Shown here: piece after piece, positions 1 through 8,219 of the stretch
Layout: each line of letters opens with the position of its first letter
How positions within the stretch are numbered: the first letter of the stretch is position 1
Virus record (IMG/VR): IMGVR_UViG_3300034117_001199
Coordinates: 1-33,542 of that record
DNA from: a virus
DNA: 33,542 nt
Direction: 5' to 3' (one strand)
Notes under the pieces: generated by a model
The model's database searches: none
What the model was told of the DNA's origin: nothing
Seen by the model: the letters and a program-made list of their open reading frames with translations, nothing else
Translations under genes and position numbers: made by a program

Positions 1-2
1 GG

Positions 3-593
3 ATTGTTTCTGATGACGATGAACTCCAAGTATACCCGTATGATATAAGGGATATAATCAAAGAATGTGAAGAAAATAAGTTTACATTTGTAAGTGGTGG
101 TTTTTTAGATAGGATTGGACCGGATGGTACCTTTCCTGTTGTTAATAGAGACACCAACATCCACGAAGCGTTCCCATATGCGGGATACTTTAGGTATCCA
201 ATGTCAAATGCTTGTCCAAATAAAGTAACATTAATGCTTGGTTCTCAAGACATTACGTCAGGTCAACACTACGCAGATTTTGGATATAATAAAAATAGTT
301 GGGGGAGATGGCACAGAAAACGAATGCCGATTGATATTGTTTTTACACAGGTACACCATTTCAAATGGGACTCAACATGTAATGTAAGAATAAAAGAAGT
401 TGCAGATACGAGGATTGATTATAGTTGGTTTTGGGAGTATGAAAAATTATATGAAAATTTAGAATCAACCAATTGGGTAGTAGATTTAAATAATCCTGAG
501 TATTTTTTTGAAAAATTGAATAATTTTTCGTATATTGACTATAATGACTACTCAAAGTGGAATATATTAAGAGATAAAATAGTACTAATCTAA
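3..593 (+). CDS. Probable glycosyltransferase, C-terminal part (5' end outside window)
   Basis: The reading frame is open from the first bases of the window, so the 5' end is missing; 196 codons plus stop are present. An internal ATG at 201 is not the real start because the same frame continues upstream without a stop. Visible near the beginning is an acidic DDDE stretch, like the DxD metal/nucleotide-sugar site of GT-A glycosyltransferases. Further on are SGGFLDRIG and, after a Gly-Gln-His-Tyr segment, HHFKWDST, which resemble the acceptor-side blocks of family-2-like enzymes that use an H-x-x-W element. The stop is one base before the next ATG, so it belongs to the radical SAM operon. The protein ends in DKIVLI, like many genes here. 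Family assignment is by motif reading only; another nucleotide-sugar enzyme is possible. Confidence 0.6.
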   Translation: MVSDDDELQVYPYDIRDIIKECEENKFTFVSGGFLDRIGPDGTFPVVNRDTNIHEAFPYAGYFRYPMSNACPNKVTLMLGSQDITSGQHYADFGYNKNSWGRWHRKRMPIDIVFTQVHHFKWDSTCNVRIKEVADTRIDYSWFWEYEKLYENLESTNWVVDLNNPEYFFEKLNNFSYIDYNDYSKWNILRDKIVLI

Positions 594-594
594 T

Positions 595-1959
595 ATGAAC
601 AAAAAAACACCAGTAAGTGACACGTTTTGCATTTTACCTTGGAATCATCTAATGATTCAACCGAATGGTAATATACAACCATGTTGCATGACTCCACATG
701 ATATGCCAATTGGTAACACTAAAGATGATACTTTGGAAGAGGTGTGGAATGGATTTGTTATGAAGAACATTCGTAAAAAGATGTTAAAGGGTGAAAGACC
801 GATGCTTTGTAATAGATGTTATATGATGGAGGATAATGGTGCGGTTAGTCCGAGAGTTAATCTTACTGATAAATTTAGAAGAGATGTTAAAGATTTAGTT
901 GCACAAACAGACCCCGAAACAGGACATAGTAACACGTTCACTTTAAAATATTGGGATTTTAGATTTTCAAATATCTGTAACTTTAAATGTAGAATGTGTG
1001 GAACATTTGCAAGTAGTAAATGGGTGGATGATGAGATGGCATTACACGGAAAATCTTTTAATGGTTTAATGAATTTTAGAAGTGAATCCAAAGAGGACAT
1101 AATGAACTATGTTGATAAATTTATCTACGATGTTGAAGAGATATACTTCGCTGGTGGTGAACCTCTTATCATGGACGAACACTACATTATATTAGAGAAG
1201 TTAATTGCTGCAGGTAGAACGGATGTGTTATTAAGATATAACACAAACTTCAGTCACATCCAATTTAAAAAATGGGATTTACAAAAATTGTGGAAACCAT
1301 TCATCGATAACCCAAGAGGTAGGGTACAACTATTTGCATCATTAGATGCGGTTGGTCCTGTTGCCGAATTAGCTCGAAATGGTACTAAATGGAATGATGT
1401 ACATAACAATATTAAAACGGCATTAAGTAGCGGTGTTGAAGTATTCGTATCACCAACAGTAAGTGTTATCAACGTATTCCACGTTACAGATTTATTTGAT
1501 ACAATTGTCAATTTAGGTGTTAAACCTGAATACATTATTTTTAATAACTTCTTAACTGACCCACAATGTTATGACATTAGAATTCTTCCCGAAGATTTAA
1601 AGGAGGAGTTGATGAGAAAGTTAGAAAAGTACGGAGATAATTTACCAAACGGACCATATAAAAATGCAATCAACAACGCAATTAATGCGTGGGTTAACTT
1701 TTTATATTCAGAGTTCAATGTTGATTTATTACAACTACAAATTAGTAGAAGAGAATTACTAAGAGTTACCACAATTTTAGATGTTAGAAGAAATGAAAAT
1801 TTCTTAGATGTCAATCCACAATATAAAGATTGGTTTGAGGAAATTAGAGCAACAATTAGAAACTACGAAACCGAAGAATCATTCTTCAGAGATAGAAGTT
1901 TACCTGAACAATTAATTGATGTTCCTAAAACCATTGATGATAAGAAAAACGTTTACTAA
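595..1959 (+). CDS. Twitch-domain radical SAM protein 1
   Basis: A 454-residue radical SAM enzyme. The 4Fe-4S motif CX3CX2C is at C128, C132 and C135, preceded by a beta strand (YWDFRFSN) as in the family, and the SAM-binding GGEP is at 187-190. The N-terminal 90 residues carry extra cysteines (C12, C30-C31, C72, C75) in a layout like a SPASM/twitch auxiliary cluster domain moved to the N terminus. Near the C terminus is a D-x-x-R-x-N-x-x-F block shared with paralogs 3 and 4. It starts one base after the preceding stop and its own stop overlaps the next ATG (TAATG), indicating translational coupling. The substrate is unknown. SPASM/twitch relatives modify peptides or sugars; nothing here fixes which. 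Confidence 0.9.
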   Translation: MNKKTPVSDTFCILPWNHLMIQPNGNIQPCCMTPHDMPIGNTKDDTLEEVWNGFVMKNIRKKMLKGERPMLCNRCYMMEDNGAVSPRVNLTDKFRRDVKDLVAQTDPETGHSNTFTLKYWDFRFSNICNFKCRMCGTFASSKWVDDEMALHGKSFNGLMNFRSESKEDIMNYVDKFIYDVEEIYFAGGEPLIMDEHYIILEKLIAAGRTDVLLRYNTNFSHIQFKKWDLQKLWKPFIDNPRGRVQLFASLDAVGPVAELARNGTKWNDVHNNIKTALSSGVEVFVSPTVSVINVFHVTDLFDTIVNLGVKPEYIIFNNFLTDPQCYDIRILPEDLKEELMRKLEKYGDNLPNGPYKNAINNAINAWVNFLYSEFNVDLLQLQISRRELLRVTTILDVRRNENFLDVNPQYKDWFEEIRATIRNYETEESFFRDRSLPEQLIDVPKTIDDKKNVY

Positions 1960-2975
1960 TGTTAGATAAAAAAGATTTTGTTTGTTTACAACCATTTGAG
2001 TTCACAGAGTTCTTTGACTATAAGACTTATATGTGTTGTCCAAACTGGTTACCTCACGATTTAGGTGACCCTAATAAAATTGCTGAAATATGGAATTCAG
2101 AATTGGCAAATAACATTAGAGAAAGTATGTTAGATGGTAGTTACAAATATTGTATCGAATCTAGATGTCCAAAATTAACAGGTCTTAAGGAAGGTAAAAG
2201 TGAAGGGTTCATTACCAAAGAAGAATTTTTAAGAGATAAAGAACTTTATGATTATCCCGTACCCAAAAGTGTTAAATTTAATTTCGACCAAAGTTGTAAT
2301 TTACAATGTCCAACTTGCAGAATTGAGAAAATAAATTACGAGGGTGAACTAAGAGATAGGACGGAACTTATTTTAGAAAATATTGAAACTCACTTAGCGG
2401 AGAACTTAGAACATATTGAATGTACGGGATCAGGTGACCCATTCTTTTCTAGAACATTTAGAAAATGGATGATGAAGTTCGACCCAAGCATTTATCCAAA
2501 CTTAAAAAGTATTCACTTACATACCAACGGAACTCTTTGGAACGAATCTAATTGGTCACGTATGGGTAGAATTTCTAAGTTCATAAAATCTGCGGAAATA
2601 TCTGTGGATGCAGCAACTAGAGAAACATATTCAATAACAAGACTAGGAGGTAATTGGGATGATATACAAACAAACTTAAGATTTATTGCAACCATACCAA
2701 CGATTGAATACCTAACTTTATCATTTGTGGTCCAAGATACGAATTATAAAGAAATGGAAATGTTTTATAAAATGACAGAAGAGATATTTGATGACACACA
2801 TATAAATTGGATGGTGTTCTATAATAGAGTTGTCAATTGGGGGACATTTAGTGAATCGGTTTTTAAAATTAAAGACGTTGGTAATCCTGAACATCCTGAA
2901 TATAAAAATATGGTTGAATTATATAAAAAATTACCATTGGCTAATAACATCCGACATAATTTAACTATTATATAA
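1959..2975 (+). CDS. Twitch-domain radical SAM protein 2 (short, divergent)
   Basis: This is the shortest of the array at 338 residues. It has CX3CX2C at C113, C117 and C120 and N-terminal cysteines at C9, C26-C27, C65 and C70. The GGEP motif is replaced by GSGDP (157-161), which still offers a glycine turn and an acidic residue in the SAM-binding position but is a clear departure from its neighbours. The C-terminal D-x-x-R-x-N-x-x-F block of paralogs 1, 3 and 4 is absent, which accounts for most of the size difference. It shares single-base overlaps (TAATG) with both flanking radical SAM genes. It could be an active enzyme of altered specificity or a partner subunit; the cluster cysteines are intact, so an inactive remnant seems less likely. 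It ends in NLTII. Confidence 0.85.
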   Translation: MLDKKDFVCLQPFEFTEFFDYKTYMCCPNWLPHDLGDPNKIAEIWNSELANNIRESMLDGSYKYCIESRCPKLTGLKEGKSEGFITKEEFLRDKELYDYPVPKSVKFNFDQSCNLQCPTCRIEKINYEGELRDRTELILENIETHLAENLEHIECTGSGDPFFSRTFRKWMMKFDPSIYPNLKSIHLHTNGTLWNESNWSRMGRISKFIKSAEISVDAATRETYSITRLGGNWDDIQTNLRFIATIPTIEYLTLSFVVQDTNYKEMEMFYKMTEEIFDDTHINWMVFYNRVVNWGTFSESVFKIKDVGNPEHPEYKNMVELYKKLPLANNIRHNLTII

Positions 2976-4246
2976 TGATTTGTAAAAATGTAACTAATGG
3001 ATTAAGAATTGCGACATCGGGAGCATACTTTGCTTGTTGTCACACATTCAATCATCCATTTAAAGATAAAGATGGTAACATAATGTTAGCGAGTACACAT
3101 ACTGTGGATGATGCCATGAATAGTGCCACTCGACAAGAGATGTTGGAATACTTTAAAGAAGATAAAAGACATCCGGCGTGTAAAGTATGTTGGGATGCTG
3201 AAGATGCGGGATTTGTTAGTAAGAGAGAACGTGATAATGATACGTTTAATATGTTCCCGCAAAGAAATAACGATGATTTATTTTTCTTAGAATTAAATTT
3301 AGGTAACACTTGTAATTTAGCTTGTAGAATATGTCACGTATCCGCATCGTCAAGATGGAGAAACTTTCATCATGTTACTGAACCAAACGTAACAGAAGAA
3401 AAATTAGACGAGTATGTTGCTAAATTTTCCAAATCATTTACTGACGATAGTATTGTTTGGGATGAATTGGGTAAAATACTACCTAAAGTTAGGACGGTTG
3501 ACATTTATGGAGGTGAACCAATGTTGATGAAAAAACAATGGGAGATTTTGGAAATGTGTGTTGAAAAGGGTTATTCAAAAAACCAACAAATGAGTTTCAA
3601 CACAAACGGAACAATCATAAACGACAAGTATGTTAACATATTAAGTTCTTTTGAACAATGTCGTATTGGTTTTAGTTTAGATGGAGTGGGTAAACGTTTT
3701 AACTATCTAAGATATTATGCAGATTGGGATGCAGTTAAAAATAATGTAACAAGTTGGAAAGAAAAGACTAAACACCTAAAAGACAATCAAATATTTTTTG
3801 AGGTATGTGCAACTATTTCAATTTTAAATGTTTTATATGTTTTTGAAATCATTGACTATGTTATTGAAAATGAGATTACATTATATGTTGCGTTTGTACA
3901 TAATCCGAAACACCTACACATTGGTTACATACCCGACCATATTAAATTAGTTATTATTGAAAGATTATCTACCGAATTAGAAAAAAGAACGTTAGATTTG
4001 AATAATGACCAAACACTTGACGAATCTCAAAAGAATTATAGAAGAAGAATCATATATCAAGCAGAAAAGGTAATCAATATGTTAAAGTTACCAAGACTTG
4101 ATGACGACCTCGAACCATGGGAGATTTTTATTAAACAGACTAACGACTTAGATGTTTTAAGAAATGAATCTTTTGCTGAGACTTTCCCCGAATTAGAAGA
4201 ATTATATAAAATTAAAAAACAAAAAACAACTAAAAAACTATTATAA
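2975..4246 (+). CDS. Twitch-domain radical SAM protein 3
   Basis: A 423-residue enzyme with CX3CX2C at C113, C117 and C120 and GGEP at 179-182. N-terminal twitch-like cysteines are at C3, C21-C22, C69 and C72, with the usual K-V-C-W-D-A-E-D block that also appears in paralog 4 as CSYCWKVED. A conserved C-terminal region, R-N-E-S-F-x-E-T-F-P followed by LEELYK, matches the R-N-K-N-F-R-E-T-F-P of paralog 4. After LEELYK there is an extra basic tail ending TTKKLL that the closest paralogs do not have. The gene begins at the TAATG overlap with the preceding gene and stops one base before the next start. Function: radical SAM chemistry on an unknown substrate. Confidence 0.9.
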   Translation: MICKNVTNGLRIATSGAYFACCHTFNHPFKDKDGNIMLASTHTVDDAMNSATRQEMLEYFKEDKRHPACKVCWDAEDAGFVSKRERDNDTFNMFPQRNNDDLFFLELNLGNTCNLACRICHVSASSRWRNFHHVTEPNVTEEKLDEYVAKFSKSFTDDSIVWDELGKILPKVRTVDIYGGEPMLMKKQWEILEMCVEKGYSKNQQMSFNTNGTIINDKYVNILSSFEQCRIGFSLDGVGKRFNYLRYYADWDAVKNNVTSWKEKTKHLKDNQIFFEVCATISILNVLYVFEIIDYVIENEITLYVAFVHNPKHLHIGYIPDHIKLVIIERLSTELEKRTLDLNNDQTLDESQKNYRRRIIYQAEKVINMLKLPRLDDDLEPWEIFIKQTNDLDVLRNESFAETFPELEELYKIKKQKTTKKLL

Positions 4247-4247
4247 C

Positions 4248-5720
4248 ATGTCAGAAAGATTATTAAAATTTAAAGAAGAACAATTAAACTCCGTAAGTTG
4301 TAGTTTTTGTCCTGCAAAATGGTACAATGCAACAATTGATTTAGGTAGTGGGTATTCTCGTTCATGCTTCTTACCATTACCCCATCCAATAGATGTGGAA
4401 GAAATAAAAACAAATCCATCGGCATTACATAACACTAAACATAAGAAAAAGATTAGAAAACAAATGCTTGAGGGTACAAGACCTGCTGAGTGTTCTTATT
4501 GTTGGAAGGTTGAAGACATTGGTAGAAATAATATATCTGATAGAGTTTATAGAAGTTTAGAATATAAACTAGAAGACATTGCGGTATTGAAAGATACTCC
4601 TTGGGATGCAAATGTGAATTTAAGAACGGTAGAATTATCTTTTGATAGAAGTTGTAATTTCGCGTGTTCATATTGTAACCCAAGTTATTCTACAACATGG
4701 GGTAGAGATATCGATAAACACGGACCATACCAAAAATTCAAAACATTAACCGCAGGTGCATATCAACAAAATGGTTCATGGGCGGACCCTGAAAATAAAT
4801 TTATTGGAGAGAACCCATACGTTGAGGCATTTTTAAAATGGTGGCCCGATTTATCAAAGGATTTACAAACATTGAGAATTACTGGTGGAGAGCCATCAAC
4901 TAGTCATAACTTTTGGAAATTTTTAGACCAAATTAAAAATCAATCGTATCCGAATCTTAATTTATCTATTAATTCTAATTTAGGTGTCAAAGATGAATTG
5001 ATCGACAAGTTAATTCAAACAACACACGAATTGGACATTCAATCATATGACATCTATACAAGTAACGAATCATATGGTGCACACGCCGAATATTTGAGAG
5101 ATGGTTTAATATATGATAAATGGAGAGCAAATGTTGTAAGAATGATTGAGGAGGCGAATATCAGACAAATCGTTATTATGATGACAGTTACAGGATTATC
5201 ATTAATGTCATTAACCGATTTCATGGACGATATGTTAGAGTTAAAGAAAAAGTACGGACCAAACAAACCAACAATGGATCTTAACTTTTTAAGATGGCCA
5301 GGATTTATGTCACCATTGAATCTACCTGATAACATTAAAATGGAGGCAAAAGATAAAATCCAAGTTTGGTTAGATAAAAATAGAGACTCAGGTTTATTAT
5401 TGGAACACGAAATCACCCAAACACAGAGAGTAATTGACTATATTGATGTTGTTGACCAAGGACATGCGAGAGCTGAGTTTGATAAGGACAAACACTTCCA
5501 CGACTTTAAAAGTTTTTATGAACAATATGATATTAGAAGAAACAAAAACTTTAGAGAGACGTTTCCAATGTTAGTTGAATGGTACGATAGTATTGTTGTT
5601 GATAATTACATTCCCGATGTTAAATTATCGCCAGGTGGTATGGAAGGATGGGAAACTGGAGAATATAAACCAGACATTATGAAACGAAACTTAGTAAGAC
5701 AAAACAATTTAAATGGATAA
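4248..5720 (+). CDS. Twitch-domain radical SAM protein 4
   Basis: The longest array member at 490 residues. CX3CX2C is at C136, C140 and C143, and the GGEP motif is at 213-216 (ITGGEP). There is a longer insertion between the cluster motif and GGEP than in the paralogs. N-terminal cysteines are at C18, C21, C40, C82 and C85. The C-terminal R-N-K-N-F-R-E-T-F-P block is followed by a further stretch of about 40 residues, unlike the other copies. The gene overlaps the next by eight bases, so ribosomes may re-initiate. All canonical residues for reductive SAM cleavage are visible, so it is probably active. Substrate unknown. Confidence 0.9.
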   Translation: MSERLLKFKEEQLNSVSCSFCPAKWYNATIDLGSGYSRSCFLPLPHPIDVEEIKTNPSALHNTKHKKKIRKQMLEGTRPAECSYCWKVEDIGRNNISDRVYRSLEYKLEDIAVLKDTPWDANVNLRTVELSFDRSCNFACSYCNPSYSTTWGRDIDKHGPYQKFKTLTAGAYQQNGSWADPENKFIGENPYVEAFLKWWPDLSKDLQTLRITGGEPSTSHNFWKFLDQIKNQSYPNLNLSINSNLGVKDELIDKLIQTTHELDIQSYDIYTSNESYGAHAEYLRDGLIYDKWRANVVRMIEEANIRQIVIMMTVTGLSLMSLTDFMDDMLELKKKYGPNKPTMDLNFLRWPGFMSPLNLPDNIKMEAKDKIQVWLDKNRDSGLLLEHEITQTQRVIDYIDVVDQGHARAEFDKDKHFHDFKSFYEQYDIRRNKNFRETFPMLVEWYDSIVVDNYIPDVKLSPGGMEGWETGEYKPDIMKRNLVRQNNLNG

Positions 5721-6963
5721 AAATTATAACAAAGAGACTTTTTGTGTGGCACCTTGGGTGTCCACACATTTAAGTACTTTCGGTAAAATCATTCCTTGTT
5801 GTTTATACAAACAAGAACGAGTATTTGGGGAATTAAAAAGCGAAGTATCGATTGAAGAATCGTATAATTCAGAGACCGCAAAAGAAGTTAGAAGACAATT
5901 GTGGAATGGTGAAAAAATAAACGAATGTCAAATATGTTGGTACCGAGAAGAAGTATCAAAAGATAAAAGTGTTGTCGATAGTTACCGATACAATTTATGG
6001 AATCGTTTTGGTAAAGACATCGATGCAATTATTGATAATACAAATGACGACTTTTCATTAAAGGAAGTTAAGTTTAAAATGATGGATTTACGTTTTGATA
6101 ATAAATGTAATCTAAAATGTCGTATTTGTAATCCAGGATTTTCATCTTCACTATACAAAGAATATAAAGACTTGGGATTTGGGAATTTTGTGGATTACGG
6201 ACAACCATATAGTCAATCTGTTAGTGATAATGATTATGAATTTATTAAGAGTCAATTAGGTAATGTTGAAGTCTTATTTTTTGCTGGAGGGGAACCACTT
6301 ACCCAAGACAAACACTATGAAATTCTACAACATTGTATTGATAAGGGATATGCAAAAAACATTACAGTATGGGTAACAACCAACTTCACTAAACTATTTT
6401 ACAAATCATATAATATTATTGAGATGTGGAAGCAGTTTAAGGCTGTTGAAATTACCGCAAGTATCGATGGATTTGAAGAAAGGGGAGAATATTTGAGAAA
6501 AGGTTCTAAGTGGGAACAAATTGTTGAGAACAGAAAAACACTACTAAAAGAAATGCCAAATATCTTCTTTGCAATTGTACCAACAATTAATTTAATGAAT
6601 AGTTACACAATAATTGATTTATATAAGAATTGGATAGAATCTGGTTATATTAGTCCAGGTAAAATGCATGTGAATTTACTCACACATCCAGAACATATGC
6701 AAATTAGAAATCTACCCGAAAACCATAAAGAAACGTTAAGAATTAAGTATGGTGAAATCATCCAATGGATAAAAAGTAAATCTTTTAAAAATAACGAAGG
6801 ACAAAAAGATATTGAACAATTTGAATTTGTACTTGGGTTACTAAATCAAGAACGTTCTGAAGAGGAGTATCAAAAATTTATAGAATTAACCTACAAAGTT
6901 GATAACTATCGAGGAGATGATTTTTTCAACATATTCACAGAATTTAAAGATTTCATCAACTAA
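5713..6963 (+). CDS. Twitch-domain radical SAM protein 5
   Basis: A 416-residue protein with CX3CX2C at C132, C136 and C139, the preceding strand M-M-D-L-R-F-D, and FFAGGEP with GGEP at 192-195. N-terminal twitch-like cysteines are C11, C29-C30, C72 and C75, starting with F-C-V-A-P-W, which is the same opening as F-C-I-L-P-W in paralog 1 and F-C-Y-L-P-F in paralog 6. These three therefore look like the most canonical members of the array. The stop codon shares one base with the next ATG (TAATG). No short basic C-terminal tail is present; it ends FKDFIN. Activity is likely; substrate unknown. Confidence 0.9.
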   Translation: MDKNYNKETFCVAPWVSTHLSTFGKIIPCCLYKQERVFGELKSEVSIEESYNSETAKEVRRQLWNGEKINECQICWYREEVSKDKSVVDSYRYNLWNRFGKDIDAIIDNTNDDFSLKEVKFKMMDLRFDNKCNLKCRICNPGFSSSLYKEYKDLGFGNFVDYGQPYSQSVSDNDYEFIKSQLGNVEVLFFAGGEPLTQDKHYEILQHCIDKGYAKNITVWVTTNFTKLFYKSYNIIEMWKQFKAVEITASIDGFEERGEYLRKGSKWEQIVENRKTLLKEMPNIFFAIVPTINLMNSYTIIDLYKNWIESGYISPGKMHVNLLTHPEHMQIRNLPENHKETLRIKYGEIIQWIKSKSFKNNEGQKDIEQFEFVLGLLNQERSEEEYQKFIELTYKVDNYRGDDFFNIFTEFKDFIN

Positions 6964-8198
6964 TGAATAAATTATTACCCAACACTTTTTGCTATTTACC
7001 ATTCGGTTCTATTTTCGTATTTCCAAATGGAAAGTTACACCCATGTTGTATTGCGTCCCCATTCAAAGAAGACATTAACTACCAAGACTTTAATTCAATT
7101 GATGAGGTAATCAATAGTGAACCATATAAAAGAATTAGAAAAGAGATGTTGGATGGAATTGCACCATCAGAATGTGCGGAATGTTTTATCTACAAAAATC
7201 AACATAAGGAAAATTCGAATAGAGAGTTTTATAATGAAATTGGTGACCCCGGTCTTTATAACTCAGATTATAGTGTAAACAAAATAGTGTACACCGATCT
7301 AAGATTGTCAAACCATTGTAATTTTAGATGTAGAATGTGTTATCACGGGTCATCATCAAGTTGGTACGATTACTGGGGTTATGTGATGGGTAAACCAGAT
7401 TATAATGATACAACAACAAGAATAATCACGGCAGGTGAAGATGGTATCGGTAAATTTTCAGAAAAAAACATAGACTCAATACGTAAAATTTATTTGGCTG
7501 GTGGAGAACCATTCATCACACCAACAACCTTTGAATTGTTAGATAGGTTCACAAACGAACAGGCTAGTAATGTATCAGTATTGGTTAATACTAACCTATC
7601 AAATTTAACATATAAGGGAATAGACATCTTAGAAAAATTAAGTAAATTTAAATCTATTAACCTTTCTTGTTCTTGCGATGGATATGGTAAAATAGGTGAA
7701 TATCAGAGACCCGGTTTTAATACAAACAAATTCTTTAATAACTTAGAGACCCTATTAAAATTTAAAGAAACTCATCCGAACTTTATTGTTGAAATAGACT
7801 ACACCATTTCAACAATCAATATGTACCATACATTTGACTTTATTGATTTTGTTGGTAAAAATTATTTAGACTCAAATAAGATTAAAACCCACACTGTTAC
7901 ACAACCATTTTACTTTGCACCTGGTGCGTGTTCACCCGAAGTAAAGAAAGAATTGGTTAAATTTTATGAGGATAAAATGCGTAGTCTGAATTACGAATCA
8001 AATCGTTCACTTTTAAACACATTGGTGGAGTTTGTGAAATATTTAAAAGTAACAAATGAGGAGGATGTACAGAATCATTTAATGTCAAATAAACAACATA
8101 TGAGTATTTCATTGGAGGAAACGTTGAGGAGATTTGATGAAATAAATAACACGAGCTATAAGGATGTTTGTCCGTGGTTAGAGGAAATTTTTAAATAA
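6963..8198 (+). CDS. Twitch-domain radical SAM protein 6 (last of the array)
   Basis: A 411-residue protein closing the radical SAM array. CX3CX2C is at C119, C123 and C126 (HCNFRCRMC) and GGEP at 180-183 (YLAGGEP). N-terminal cysteines are C10, C28-C29, C71 and C74, with a P-N-G-K-L-H-P-C-C segment typical of SPASM/twitch cluster domains. The protein ends PWLEEIFK, matching the LEELYK region of paralog 3 but without that copy's extension. The gap to the following carbamoyltransferase start is 21 bases and AT-rich, so the array and the carbamoyltransferase are probably co-transcribed. Confidence 0.9.
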   Translation: MNKLLPNTFCYLPFGSIFVFPNGKLHPCCIASPFKEDINYQDFNSIDEVINSEPYKRIRKEMLDGIAPSECAECFIYKNQHKENSNREFYNEIGDPGLYNSDYSVNKIVYTDLRLSNHCNFRCRMCYHGSSSSWYDYWGYVMGKPDYNDTTTRIITAGEDGIGKFSEKNIDSIRKIYLAGGEPFITPTTFELLDRFTNEQASNVSVLVNTNLSNLTYKGIDILEKLSKFKSINLSCSCDGYGKIGEYQRPGFNTNKFFNNLETLLKFKETHPNFIVEIDYTISTINMYHTFDFIDFVGKNYLDSNKIKTHTVTQPFYFAPGACSPEVKKELVKFYEDKMRSLNYESNRSLLNTLVEFVKYLKVTNEEDVQNHLMSNKQHMSISLEETLRRFDEINNTSYKDVCPWLEEIFK

Positions 8199-8219
8199 TT
8201 TTTAACATAATTATAAGTA

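Noticed and set aside
201-593. Complete 130-residue gene starting at 201
   Set aside because: The frame stays open to the window edge and carries DDDE and other conserved blocks upstream, so the gene is truncated rather than short.
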